Positions 55,392-64,000 of a stretch of DNA of 64,000 nt are shown piece after piece. Under the pieces are notes generated by a model, which made no database searches, was not told the origin of the DNA, and worked only from the letters and a program-made list of their open reading frames with translations. The first letter of the stretch is position 1, and the number at the start of each line of letters is the position of its first letter. Position numbers and translations under genes: made by a program. Source of the DNA: Hellea sp. (GTDB taxonomy: Bacteria; Pseudomonadota; Alphaproteobacteria; Caulobacterales; Maricaulaceae); the NCBI GenBank assembly GCA_020628425.1, contig JAHDEZ010000004.1:1-64000 (forward strand), written 5' to 3'.

Positions 55392-56732
55392 ATGTCCATG
55401 CTGCGTACATCCCTCATTTATATAAGTCTGACCGCTCTCATCGGGGCCGGCTCTTGCGCGACAAAAACGAACGCTCAGGCTGCTGATGACACGCCTGCCA
55501 AGACCGCCCCCCAAATACGACCCGCTGTCAGCTCCGATACACCGACAGTTCAATCCACAAGCCCTGCCCCTCGCATAGCCCAAGCCACGCCGGAACTCAC
55601 CCGCGACCAGAAATTCGCTGCTTGGAAACAGGATTTCATCAGCCGCGCTATCGCCCGGGGCTATGACGCCACTATGGTAACAAGCCTCATCAGCCCGGCC
55701 AAAATCAATGAGCGCGCTCTGGACCGCGACACTAAACAGCCGGAGTTTACCAAGCCTATCTGGTCGTATGTAGACGGGGCCGCATCCGCCGACCGCCTGA
55801 ATAAAGGTCGCTCCAAACTGGCCGAAACCGCCACTTCTTTTAACGCCATCGAAGACCGTTACAAAGTCAGCCGTCACTACCTGACCGCCATTTGGGGGCT
55901 GGAGAGCGCTTACGGGGTCATCCAAGGCGACCACGATATCATCGATGCGTTGGCAACTTTTGCGCATGACGGACGGCGTATGGAATTTGGCGAAAGTCAA
56001 CTTTTTGCAATCCTGGACTTAATCGCCCGCGGTGATTTACGCCAAGATCAACTCACAGGCAGTTGGGCTGGCGCTATGGGTATGACCCAGTTTATTCCGA
56101 CAACTATGCGCGACTATGCCGTTGATTTTGATAACAACGCCAATATTGACTTGCGCAATTCCAAAGAAGACGCGCTGGGCTCGGCCGCACATTACCTCTC
56201 CCGTCACGGCTGGCGCTGGGGCGAACCGGCCATGGCCGAAGTCACCCTGCCCGATAATTTTGACTACACGCTTTCGGACGGCGTCAAGAAAACTGTCAAT
56301 GACTGGACAGTGCTGGGTGTGCGGCCGGTCAATGGTTCACGCTGGTCGACAGAGGCCGGCTTTCTAGAGGGCAAATTATTAGTTCCCGCCGGCCATAGAG
56401 GCCCAAAGTTCCTGACATTCAAAAATTTTGACGTTATCAAAAAATACAACAACTCTACCAGCTACGCCATGGGCATTACAGTTCTAGCGGAGTCCTTACG
56501 CGGACAACGGGTCATTTCCACCCCTTGGCCTCGCAGTGACAAACAGATCTCATTTACCCAGAAAAAAGAGCTACAGGCCCGCCTGACGCAATTGGGCTAT
56601 GACACCAAAGGCGTGGACGGCCAAATCGGCCCTAATTCAAGACGCGCCATCCGGGCCTGGCAGAAAGCCAACGGTATCATCGCCGATGGCTATGTTGACC
56701 TATCCATGTGGAACCGGATTATGGGTCGATAA
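55392..56732 (+). CDS. Lytic murein transglycosylase (MltB family) with C-terminal peptidoglycan-binding domain
   Basis: 446 residues. The signal peptide ends ALIGAGSCA, a possible lipobox. The catalytic domain has Glu171 in TAIWGLESAYGVI, DALATFAHDGRR, GSWAGAMGMTQFIPTTMRDYAVD (in part) and AAHYLSRHGWRWG. The C-terminal 65 residues form a PG_binding_1 domain (LQARLTQLGYDTKGVDGQIG, split, ending SMWNRIMG). It cleaves the MurNAc-GlcNAc bond to form 1,6-anhydro ends, for cell-wall remodelling. Start ATG 55392 or 55398 cannot be told apart. The order of domains is standard. Confidence 0.94.
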   Translation: MSMLRTSLIYISLTALIGAGSCATKTNAQAADDTPAKTAPQIRPAVSSDTPTVQSTSPAPRIAQATPELTRDQKFAAWKQDFISRAIARGYDATMVTSLISPAKINERALDRDTKQPEFTKPIWSYVDGAASADRLNKGRSKLAETATSFNAIEDRYKVSRHYLTAIWGLESAYGVIQGDHDIIDALATFAHDGRRMEFGESQLFAILDLIARGDLRQDQLTGSWAGAMGMTQFIPTTMRDYAVDFDNNANIDLRNSKEDALGSAAHYLSRHGWRWGEPAMAEVTLPDNFDYTLSDGVKKTVNDWTVLGVRPVNGSRWSTEAGFLEGKLLVPAGHRGPKFLTFKNFDVIKKYNNSTSYAMGITVLAESLRGQRVISTPWPRSDKQISFTQKKELQARLTQLGYDTKGVDGQIGPNSRRAIRAWQKANGIIADGYVDLSMWNRIMGR

Positions 56733-56838
56733 CAACGTTTCGTTATTATTTACCAAGAATTCAAAACAAGGTGAAGACGCTTCAGCATCGGCCGAAGTGT
56801 TAAGACTTCCTTAGGGCAATCACTGGAACATCCGATTC

Positions 56839-56864
56839 CATGATTCTGGGAAAACAAAATCATG
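56839..56864. repeat. Inverted repeat upstream of the Amt-kinase gene
   Basis: CATGATT (56839-56845) and AATCATG (56858-56864) are separated by 12 bases, 20 bases ahead of the ATG at 56884. This could be an operator for a dimeric regulator or a leader hairpin. It is short, so chance is possible. Confidence 0.35.
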
Positions 56865-56883
56865 ATTTGCAGGGGCGCAACAC

Positions 56884-59800
56884 ATGACACAAATGTGGAT
56901 GATCATTGCCGCATTCATGGTTTTCATGATGCAGGCTGGATTTTTATTGATTGAGACCGGATCTGTCCGGGCCAAAAACTCGGTCAATGTCGCTCAGAAA
57001 AACGTCACAGATCTGATTGTCTGCGTTGTTTGCTATGCTCTGGTCGGCTTTGGCATCATGTACGGAACGTCCGTAAATGGAATTATCGGCACAGGCGGTG
57101 TTCGCGAAGCCCTGATTGACAAGGGCCAATGGCCTGTTCTTTTGGTTTTCAATCTAGCTTTTTGCTCTGTGGTCGCGACGATTGTATCGGGTGCTGTTGC
57201 GGAACGGATGCGGATTTCAGCTTATATTGTATCCACAATGGCAATTGCCTTATTGATTTATCCTGTTTTCGGACACTGGGTCTGGGGTAATCAGATCATT
57301 ACATCAAACATGGCCTTTCTTTCCAATATGGGTTTTGTCGATCATGCCGGAGGCGTAGCCATTCATGCTTTAGGTGGATTTTTTGCTTTGATAGGCGTGA
57401 TATTTCTCGGACCTCGACTAGGCCGTTTTGACGAAGAAAAGCGTGTATTACCAATTGAGGGCTCGTCTTATTCCATGGCGCTTCTTGGGGCGATCATACT
57501 CTTTGTGACCTGGATACCTTTTAACACGGGCGCCATGGAAGCTGGCTCACAGGCCTTCACTGATGTGGCACTTTACACAATTCTCGCCGGCGCTTCAGGC
57601 GGCCTGGTCGCCATGTTATTGGGCTTTTGGCTGGACGGGCGTATCCTGCATCCAGTCTCAAGCTTCAATGGTATTTTAGGGGGATTAGTCGCCATTACCT
57701 CTGGTGTAGATTTCGTCGGCCCTTACGGAGCAGGTCTGATCGGCATGGTCGGAGGCGCGACGGCTATAGGAGGACAATATTTTCTTCTCTACAAACTCAA
57801 GCTGGACGACCCTGTTGGAGCTGTTGCCGTGCATGGCTTTGCCGGAGCCGTAGGCGCCATTTTATTCCCATTGGTCAGTATTTCAGCCCTGCCCGCCGGC
57901 TCAATGGTGCAACAAATCAGTGTGCAAGCTTTTGGCGTCCTGGCCTGTATCGGATGGGCGACCATAACGGGCACGCTGGTTTTTGGCGGATTAAAACTTA
58001 TAGGCGCATTGCGCGTTAGCGCTTCCCAAGAACATTTTGGTCTGAATCTCTCAGAACATGTTGCTGGGGTTTCAGAGCCGCAGCTGGATGTAGCCTTCGA
58101 AGCCGCCCAAAGAACAGTAAGCCAACCCTCTCCTGACCTCCCGGTTCAGGCCAACGCTATCGGTCATTCGCAATCAGAAATCGGTTATGCGCTCAATCAG
58201 CTTGTCCATGAAAATAAATCAACGACCTCTGAACTCGAAAAAACGCGTGCCATACTGAACTCCGCGACCGACAGTATGAGCAGCGGCATCATCATTTTTA
58301 ATGCTGACGCTGACGTGGTTCTTTTCAATCAGGCTTTTGATGACATGGCGAAAGATCTCAATTGCGAGATATCTGTTGGCATGTCCCGACGGGGCGTGAT
58401 GGAAGAATTCCTGAGGAAGAACGCCTTTGGAAGCGGAGGAAGAGCCGTAGAGGACCAAGTTACAGATTTTCTGAAACGACACCCCATGAATAACCCCAAT
58501 GAAGTGGAGTTACAGTCCTCTACTGGTCGGGAGTTTATCAGACGCGCTAACCCTCTTGGCAATGGCGGACAGGTTGTCTTGTTTACGGACGTGACGGAAA
58601 TTCAGCAGGCCCGTATCAAAGCTGAAGCTGCGGAGAAAGCAAAGTCCGAATTCCTCGCCAATATGAGCCACGAAATTCGCACGCCTATGAACGGTATCAT
58701 CGGAATGGCAGAACTCATTAAAAAAACGACCCGGCTGGACGACAGACAAACGGACTTTGTCGACACAATATCGCGCTCTGGACATGCCCTTCTGCAAATC
58801 ATCAATGATATTCTGGATTATTCAAAAATCGAAGCCGGCAAGGTCAAAATCAATCCACAGCCCTTTGACCTGCGGGATGCCATAGAGGACGTGTCAACTC
58901 TGCTGGCGACTGCTGCATCAGAAAAAAATATCGAGTTACTGGTCCGCTTCGACCCACGTTTGCCCAGAATGGTTATTGGCGACGCAGGGCGCATACGTCA
59001 GGTTCTCACCAATATCGTTGGAAATGCCATCAAATTCACTCACGAAGGCCATGTCTGGATCAATGTGTCCGGCAGCAGTTTTGATAATCAGGTACGTGTC
59101 GGCTTTAAAATAGAAGATACAGGCGTCGGCATTCCGGCCGACCAGATTAGCAATATTTTTGAAAAATTCCGTCAGGTTGACGGTTCCAATACCCGCAAAT
59201 TTGAAGGGACGGGTCTTGGACTGTCTATTTCATCTACTCTTGTCAATATGATGGGCGGGCGCATTGCTGTTCACAGCGAAGTCGACAAAGGCACTGCTTT
59301 CAGTTTTGACTTGGAGTTTCCGGTCGCACAGGAAGCAGAATTTCCTCCGCAAAAACCTGTGCCCGTGCGCGGCTCGAAAATTCTCATCGTCGATGATAAT
59401 GCGGTCAATCGAAACATATTGATGGAGCAGATCAAACATTGGGGCTGTCAGGGACTGGCGGTAGCCAGTGCTGGTCAGGCATTTGCAGCGTTAAATGCAG
59501 CCAAACAGAAAAACTTGTTCTTTGACCTTATCATCGCCGATTTTCAAATGCCTGAAATGGACGGTGAGAAAATGCTACAGCATATCAAGGCGCAAAAAGC
59601 CTTCAGTCATATCCCGGCTATCATGCTGACATCAGTGGGTGAAGACGAAATGATCATGCGTGTGTCCAGAGATCTGGTCTCTGCCGTCCTTGTTAAACCG
59701 GCCCGTGCCTCTCAGATTATGGACGCCATCGCAGATACGTTAAACGGTGTGAAACACCAACAGCGACCAACACAGAAAACGGAACACCCCGAACTTGCGA

Positions 59801-60237
59801 CTTTGGATGTCGGTTCTTCAACCTCCTCTCGATTGGACGTCTTGGTCGCAGAAGATAACGAGACCAATCAATTCTATATTTCTCATGTTTTAAAAGAACT
59901 TGGCCTGAACTTCAAAATCGTTGAGAGTGGCCGCGAGGCTGTCAAAGCCTGGACAGCTCATCGTCCGCATATGATTTTGATGGATGTCTCCATGCCGGAA
60001 ATGAATGGATATGAAGCTACGCGCGCCATCCGACAATTAGAAATCAAACAGAGTATAACCCCCACACCTATCATCGCTGTGACCGCCCATGCGCTGGCCG
60101 AAGACAAAGACCGATGTCTAGAAGCCGGGATGGATGATTATGTGACGAAACCCATTTCCATTGTTAGCATACGAGAGAAACTGGAAATCTGGGGCGGTGT
60201 TTCATTAAGTGATTACGCTCAACAGCAGGCGTCATAG
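56884..60237 (+). CDS. Ammonium transporter (Amt) fused to a hybrid sensor histidine kinase with two receiver domains
   Basis: 1117 residues. Residues 1-390 are an Amt/Rh channel with eleven helices and the conserved pore residues: Asp153, His161 ([10 protein letters not shown]) and His317 ([12 protein letters not shown]), matching the twin His of AmtB, and a Phe-gate residue in [12 protein letters not shown]. After a linker come a PAS-like domain (about 445-570), HisKA with His596 in [15 protein letters not shown], HATPase_c ([29 protein letters not shown]), REC1 with Asp886 ([13 protein letters not shown]) and REC2 with Asp1034 ([13 protein letters not shown]). It should sense or carry ammonium and relay phosphate within itself. 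AGGGG lies eight bases before the ATG. No glnK or cognate regulator adjoins it. Confidence 0.95.
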   Translation: MTQMWMIIAAFMVFMMQAGFLLIETGSVRAKNSVNVAQKNVTDLIVCVVCYALVGFGIMYGTSVNGIIGTGGVREALIDKGQWPVLLVFNLAFCSVVATIVSGAVAERMRISAYIVSTMAIALLIYPVFGHWVWGNQIITSNMAFLSNMGFVDHAGGVAIHALGGFFALIGVIFLGPRLGRFDEEKRVLPIEGSSYSMALLGAIILFVTWIPFNTGAMEAGSQAFTDVALYTILAGASGGLVAMLLGFWLDGRILHPVSSFNGILGGLVAITSGVDFVGPYGAGLIGMVGGATAIGGQYFLLYKLKLDDPVGAVAVHGFAGAVGAILFPLVSISALPAGSMVQQISVQAFGVLACIGWATITGTLVFGGLKLIGALRVSASQEHFGLNLSEHVAGVSEPQLDVAFEAAQRTVSQPSPDLPVQANAIGHSQSEIGYALNQLVHENKSTTSELEKTRAILNSATDSMSSGIIIFNADADVVLFNQAFDDMAKDLNCEISVGMSRRGVMEEFLRKNAFGSGGRAVEDQVTDFLKRHPMNNPNEVELQSSTGREFIRRANPLGNGGQVVLFTDVTEIQQARIKAEAAEKAKSEFLANMSHEIRTPMNGIIGMAELIKKTTRLDDRQTDFVDTISRSGHALLQIINDILDYSKIEAGKVKINPQPFDLRDAIEDVSTLLATAASEKNIELLVRFDPRLPRMVIGDAGRIRQVLTNIVGNAIKFTHEGHVWINVSGSSFDNQVRVGFKIEDTGVGIPADQISNIFEKFRQVDGSNTRKFEGTGLGLSISSTLVNMMGGRIAVHSEVDKGTAFSFDLEFPVAQEAEFPPQKPVPVRGSKILIVDDNAVNRNILMEQIKHWGCQGLAVASAGQAFAALNAAKQKNLFFDLIIADFQMPEMDGEKMLQHIKAQKAFSHIPAIMLTSVGEDEMIMRVSRDLVSAVLVKPARASQIMDAIADTLNGVKHQQRPTQKTEHPELATLDVGSSTSSRLDVLVAEDNETNQFYISHVLKELGLNFKIVESGREAVKAWTAHRPHMILMDVSMPEMNGYEATRAIRQLEIKQSITPTPIIAVTAHALAEDKDRCLEAGMDDYVTKPISIVSIREKLEIWGGVSLSDYAQQQAS

Positions 60238-60261
60238 GCCCAAAGCTTACGGCGCCATCAA

Positions 60262-60666
60262 TTATGCGTCGCAATTTTCGGTGACTTCTGCCAAATTCGC
60301 AAGACTAAAGTCACCGGATTTGATGATTACAAAATCACCATCCATAAATCTATGCCTCAGTTCACTCGCCATGGTTGCTGTGGTGTTTGACGCATAATCC
60401 ATGCCCCACGCTCCGTCTTCAAAAAACATTTCGGCCAATCCGGCAAAACCAACGCCGCGGTCACGAATTATATACCCATGCTCACCACTGATAATCAGGT
60501 AAAACCTGTGTGATGGGTCTGCTTCTTGACGAGTGAAATGACATTTTGAAACAAATATTGGCGTACCATTTTCCAGAAAGAACGCATCGTCCAAACCCGG
60601 CTCACTTGCCGAGGCCGGTACGGCCAGCGTGGCTAACAACATCAAAGCGATAATAGATTTTTTCAT
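60262..60666 (-). CDS. Small exported protein of unknown function
   Basis: 134 residues from ATG 60666, with a Sec signal peptide (MKKSIIALMLLATLAVPASA). The mature part is one small alpha+beta domain with a Cys pair (VSKCHFTRQ and TENCDA) that may form a disulfide, and a GxxG-like stretch around SGEHGYIIRDRGVGFAG. No family was recognised. It is convergent with the Amt-kinase gene, 24 bases apart. Confidence 0.7.
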   Translation of the reverse strand: MKKSIIALMLLATLAVPASASEPGLDDAFFLENGTPIFVSKCHFTRQEADPSHRFYLIISGEHGYIIRDRGVGFAGLAEMFFEDGAWGMDYASNTTATMASELRHRFMDGDFVIIKSGDFSLANLAEVTENCDA

Positions 60667-60720
60667 TTTGGATCCCACAACACAGATTGCAAAACCCTTA
60701 TCACAAAAAGGCGCAGACCG

Positions 60721-61884
60721 CTACTCCCAACCCCTATCGGTCATCAGATAGGTTGCGAAACTGGCCAGCCAATGGGACCCGGAATAATGCTCATCGGAAA
60801 CGGCAGCCACGCCGGTCTCCCGGTGTTTATGGGCAGCCGCTACCAGCGCCGGGATACGGCGGTCCCCTTCGGGCAAGGCGCGAGCAATATTATAGAGGTT
60901 CCAAGCGCGGGAAGAGTTGACACCGTCCAGATGAACCAGCTTGCCGTCACTGGCGTCTTTGACAATGCCGGGGGCCAGCCAGTCAGAGGATCCGTCCGTC
61001 GGTACATTGGGCATAAACTTTCCGAACCAGTCCGCGAACTCGGATGGGCTGAGAATACGGCGCATCAGATCGGCTTCCATCAGACAGGGCGAGAGGAAAT
61101 CCTCCCCGGACGGTTCATAGGCCAGCGGACAGTTCACATCATCCTTGTGAAAATACAGCGAGCGCTCGACGATTAACCGCTCCATCTCCGTGTCACCTGC
61201 GACACGGGCCCAGTCCAGCATCAGACCAAAAGCAAAAGCGCTCTGGTTATGGGTGCCGAGCCGGATGGGATATGCCAGTTTGGGCATCCAGGGTTTGAGA
61301 CTGGCGACGATGTCTTTTTCCAGTGGCTCCAACGCGTCCAGCCATGTCTTGGCCTGCGGGTCGTCCCATTCGCGCAACTCCGCGGTCAATTGTAAAAACC
61401 AGGCCAAACCATATGGCCGCTCCCAGGAACCGGGCGTGACCTGCGCAAAGCTGGCAACTTCTCCGGCCACATTTTCAGAGGTGAAGCTCTTGTTCAATTT
61501 GGCGATTGCCTCATCCCGCCACGACGCATCCTTTGGCCCTGTCCGCAACAGCCTGACCAGTAACCAATGCCCGTGCACCGATGAGTGCCAGTCAAAACAG
61601 CCGTAAAATACCGGGAATAAATCCCGCGGAGAGCCGATTTGCTCATCACCGGCATAAGTCCGTGAGATTTTATTGGGATATTCCCGATGCACACAATCCA
61701 GCGCCAGCCGAGAGAACCGCTCAGCCAGTGCCGGGTCGATATCACCGGGATAGGATAGGTCCACGGTAACATGCTCGGTGATAGTAGATGTTGTGGTTTC
61801 AGTTTCAGTCACCGGCGGAGTATCCTCCGGTGCGGAACACCCCGCAAGAGAAAGTAGAAGCAGTGAAGAAATAAGTTTTCGCAT
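60721..61884 (-). CDS. DUF2891 family lipoprotein
   Basis: 387 residues from ATG 61884. The signal ends in a lipobox (LLLLSLAGCSAPED), followed by a Thr/Glu-rich spacer. The body is the DUF2891 family, marked by the FPVFYGCFDWHSSVHGHWLL motif at about residues 95-115, GLAWFLQLTAELREW, and a WLAPGIVKDASDGKLVHLDG segment; the fold is an alpha/alpha toroid like glycosidases or lyases. The activity is unknown. Lipid anchoring suggests a periplasmic sugar- or glycan-active role, which is inference. Confidence 0.85.
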   Translation of the reverse strand: MRKLISSLLLLSLAGCSAPEDTPPVTETETTTSTITEHVTVDLSYPGDIDPALAERFSRLALDCVHREYPNKISRTYAGDEQIGSPRDLFPVFYGCFDWHSSVHGHWLLVRLLRTGPKDASWRDEAIAKLNKSFTSENVAGEVASFAQVTPGSWERPYGLAWFLQLTAELREWDDPQAKTWLDALEPLEKDIVASLKPWMPKLAYPIRLGTHNQSAFAFGLMLDWARVAGDTEMERLIVERSLYFHKDDVNCPLAYEPSGEDFLSPCLMEADLMRRILSPSEFADWFGKFMPNVPTDGSSDWLAPGIVKDASDGKLVHLDGVNSSRAWNLYNIARALPEGDRRIPALVAAAHKHRETGVAAVSDEHYSGSHWLASFATYLMTDRGWE

Positions 61885-61942
61885 AGGCCCTTCTAGGGCC
61901 CAACGCATCTAAAAACAAATCTCTTATTTATTTCGTCCTGTC

Positions 61943-62692
61943 TTAGTTCATCGAATTGAGTACTTTTTCATAACTCATGGTCGGTGAAAGACTATGCGCA
62001 CCACCAACAACGCGAAGCTCGCTTGCATTCATATCTTTAAGTGTCTCAAAAGCGACTATGTAATTTCCCTCAAATTTTTCAAAAGGCACAGTCTGACAGT
62101 TACCTGAGACAGTGCAGCCCTGAAAATCAGGCGTGATTGATTTGTCCTGATAGGCCACATGAATATCCTCAAAGCCCAGCACCGACAGCGCCGCAGGCCC
62201 TCCATACAGCTTTGATAAGATGGAATTTCCGTCTTTAATCCCGTCTTCAAGCTCGCCTAGAGCATAGGTGCCACTGCTATTGATGAACCGCATTTTCATT
62301 TGCATGGACACACTATAAGTATCTCCATCCTTAATCTGGCCAGCCCGTGTCGGGTCTTCCACACAAAACTGCGCTTTTTCGCCGTCTTCGAAAAATTCCA
62401 CAATATCCGTCACTTCGCCCTTGTCGGAAAACGGAAGGTCTTTTTCCTCTCCGGTTTCCGAGCGGTAAAAAATACGACTTGGCAAAACGCCGCCGTCCAG
62501 AACCGCAAAAGTAAATGACGGGTTGGTATGGATGGTATTGGTCAGATCTTCGTCGAGCCCGGTGACAGTATCTGCCAAGTTCGAAAAAACCTTTCCAGGC
62601 TGACATGTAATCAGCTCCCGGTACTCCGGCTCGTCCGCATGAGCGCTCCCGATTGACAGAATGAAAACAGTTGCAGTTATCAGAGCTCTCAT
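61943..62692 (-). CDS. Exported protein of unknown function
   Basis: 249 residues with a Sec signal peptide (MRALITATVFILSIGSAHADE, cleavage near AHA). Three or four Cys residues (ELITCQPGK, AQFCVEDPT, FQGCTVSGNCQTV) suggest disulfides in the periplasm. Strands such as GTYALGELEDGIKDGNS and SELRVVGGAHSLSPTMSY are seen, without a recognised family. It stands between the DUF2891 gene and a divergent VIT-domain gene, on the minus strand. Confidence 0.72.
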   Translation of the reverse strand: MRALITATVFILSIGSAHADEPEYRELITCQPGKVFSNLADTVTGLDEDLTNTIHTNPSFTFAVLDGGVLPSRIFYRSETGEEKDLPFSDKGEVTDIVEFFEDGEKAQFCVEDPTRAGQIKDGDTYSVSMQMKMRFINSSGTYALGELEDGIKDGNSILSKLYGGPAALSVLGFEDIHVAYQDKSITPDFQGCTVSGNCQTVPFEKFEGNYIVAFETLKDMNASELRVVGGAHSLSPTMSYEKVLNSMN

Positions 62693-62880
62693 AGATTCCT
62701 CCCTATGTTCACGCCTAAATGACCGGGCGTCCGCATGCCAGTGAATTTTCAGTCATGAGAAAAAAACGAAGTTTTTTCCAAGGATCCGCGACTGTCATAC
62801 GTCATATCTTGTGAAACACATTAAACAATTTACACACACTCGTTTTTGTTATACTATTTCAAAAAGTGGGGAGACGTTCT

Positions 62881-64000
62881 ATGCCTTATCGATTTAAAGC
62901 CTTTCTGGCCTTTGTCCTGACATATGCTTTGTCGGCCGCCAGTGCGCTTGCGGGCGACGCTATAGAACTCCGCTCAACGGATTCAGAAAGAGCGGATGAC
63001 TTCCCCATCGGCTTGGAACGGCTTGATATTGATATCGACCAAGTGGCGGGAACCTACCAAATCACACTGGAAGCGGAAATTCTCAATGGCCACCCGGACG
63101 AACAAACCGAAGTCGAGTTTATGCTGCCTATGCCCAAGGGCGCCATCATCAATGACTACGCCCTCGATATTCAAGGCGAGCTTATTGATGGCGTGCTGAC
63201 GGAAAAAGAACGCGCCCGTAAAACCTATACGGACAAGGTCACGCGTACCATTGACCCGGGCATTGCCGAGCGCGCCAATGATAACCGCTACAAAACCCGC
63301 ATCTTTCCGGTTCTGCCGGGCGAAACGCGAACCATCCGACTGGGTTTTACAGTCGAGGTCGCCGATGACATTGACTGGCGGGTCAAGTCCGATGTGCGCG
63401 CCGCAACGCTCCGACTGAGCGGAAACGGCCTGCCGGCGCAGCTGAGCGATAATCCGACTTTTAACCGCGATGGCGAGGCCTTCGAAGCCCGCAATCACCG
63501 TATTGATCAGACCTTTCGTCTGCAAAGTGCCAACGACACTGAAACGGTGATCGCGTCACATAGTCTGGGCGGAAACTTCCTGATTACGCGACTGGACGAT
63601 AGCGATTTGTCGCGTCTGAAAACGTCCGAGACTTCAACAGAAAAGATAGCGATTATCTGGGACACCTCCCTGTCCCGGGCCGGGGATCAACACAGCGCCG
63701 AACGCAAAGTCATCGACGAATGGCTTGAGGACGCTGCCCCGGCCAATATTCGCGTCATCATGGGCGCGGACAAAATTGGATTTGATAAAAGCTTTCGTGA
63801 CAGCGACCGCATCGCAGATTTGTTTGACGATCTGGATTATGACGGCGGCAGCGATCTGAACGGGTTGCTGGATTTCAAAGGGCGCTATGACAGATGTATT
63901 CTGGTCTCCGATGGCCATATGACCATTGGGCGTGGCGACATGCAGCGCCCCGATTGCCCGGTCTATGTGGTCACCTCATCCTCTGACCCGAATTTGCCAT
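62881..64000 (+). CDS. Exported VIT/vWA-domain protein (C-terminus outside window)
   Basis: About 373 residues are visible; no stop is reached. A Sec signal (MPYRFKAFLAFVLTYALSAASA-LA) is followed by a VIT domain (residues about 45-190) with FMLPMPKGAIINDYALDIQG, GVLTEKERARKTYTDKV and FPVLPGETRTIRLGF, and then a vWA-like domain with the metal-binding DTSLS (DxSxS) at IIWDTSLSRAG and LVSDGHMT. Such VIT-vWA proteins are surface or periplasmic adhesion and scaffold proteins in marine bacteria. Whether a sorting signal or membrane helix follows cannot be seen. The reading frame starts after GGGGAGACG. Confidence 0.88.
   Translation, partial: MPYRFKAFLAFVLTYALSAASALAGDAIELRSTDSERADDFPIGLERLDIDIDQVAGTYQITLEAEILNGHPDEQTEVEFMLPMPKGAIINDYALDIQGELIDGVLTEKERARKTYTDKVTRTIDPGIAERANDNRYKTRIFPVLPGETRTIRLGFTVEVADDIDWRVKSDVRAATLRLSGNGLPAQLSDNPTFNRDGEAFEARNHRIDQTFRLQSANDTETVIASHSLGGNFLITRLDDSDLSRLKTSETSTEKIAIIWDTSLSRAGDQHSAERKVIDEWLEDAAPANIRVIMGADKIGFDKSFRDSDRIADLFDDLDYDGGSDLNGLLDFKGRYDRCILVSDGHMTIGRGDMQRPDCPVYVVTSSSDPNLP

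Noticed and set aside
55314-56000. A 228-codon minus-strand open frame
   Set aside because: It runs antisense through the start of the lytic transglycosylase gene and shows no domain, signal or ribosome binding site.
56733-56883. A sigma-54 promoter for the Amt-kinase gene
   Set aside because: No TGGCA-N7-TGC pair with correct spacing was found in the 151-base gap.

Overview
The window is a gene-dense stretch of an alphaproteobacterial chromosome at roughly 50% GC. Several things point to the Caulobacterales/Hyphomonadales side of the class, probably a marine lineage: a divK-pleD cell-cycle pair next to rpmG, rnr and topA; a GapR-type DUF2312 protein; a DinB with an N-terminal zinc ribbon; the ybjN-proC and ubiK/lgt/midA-like/pgeF gene order; and many small exported proteins of unknown role. 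The genus cannot be fixed from the sequence alone. No tRNA, rRNA, CRISPR array, transposase or prophage was seen. Genes fill nearly everything: the longest gap is about 210 bases (47201-47413), and four convergent gene pairs overlap at their stop codons.

Region by region. 1-2333 (minus): a membrane sterol-desaturase-family protein cut by the window start, then an exported alpha/beta-hydrolase-like protein. 2511-8363 (plus): nucleotide-sugar and envelope supply (ugd, glmS, a small exported protein, galU, an AGE-family sugar epimerase/isomerase). 8456-11702: three exported or anchored proteins of unknown role, one with an HExxH motif. 11798-18583 (plus): information processing (xerC, topA, rnr, a NUDIX hydrolase, rpmG). 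18617-20353 (minus): divK and pleD, the c-di-GMP/cell-cycle pair. 20486-23834 (plus): dinB behind a likely LexA box, then a carboxypeptidase gene broken by two single-base frameshifts. 23831-27746: a thioredoxin-fold lipoprotein, a trypsin-like protein, a tail-anchored protein, proC, a YbjN-domain protein and ubiK. 27868-33406 (plus): lgt, a MidA-like methyltransferase, pgeF, prs, plsY, dprA. 33448-35477: a TonB-like protein, an NTF2-like protein and a lipoprotein.

35510-47200 (minus) is the TCA segment, transcribed as sucC, two paralogous lipoproteins, an exported protein, sucD, an unrecognised protein, sucA, sucB, two paralogous membrane proteins, lpdA. The succinyl-CoA synthetase and 2-oxoglutarate dehydrogenase genes are therefore all present but interleaved with six genes of no evident metabolic role, which is the oddest layout in the window.

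47414-64000 is mixed: an S41 protease lipoprotein, a DUF2306-like membrane protein facing a membrane-bound LytTR regulator, an acetyltransferase, gapR, an exported isoaspartyl peptidase overlapping a membrane dipeptidase, a TPR protein, rpmJ, a MltB-type lytic transglycosylase, a large fusion of an ammonium transporter with a hybrid histidine kinase carrying two receiver domains, several exported proteins, and a VIT/vWA protein cut by the window end. The Amt-kinase fusion and the interrupted TCA operon are the best candidates for follow-up.
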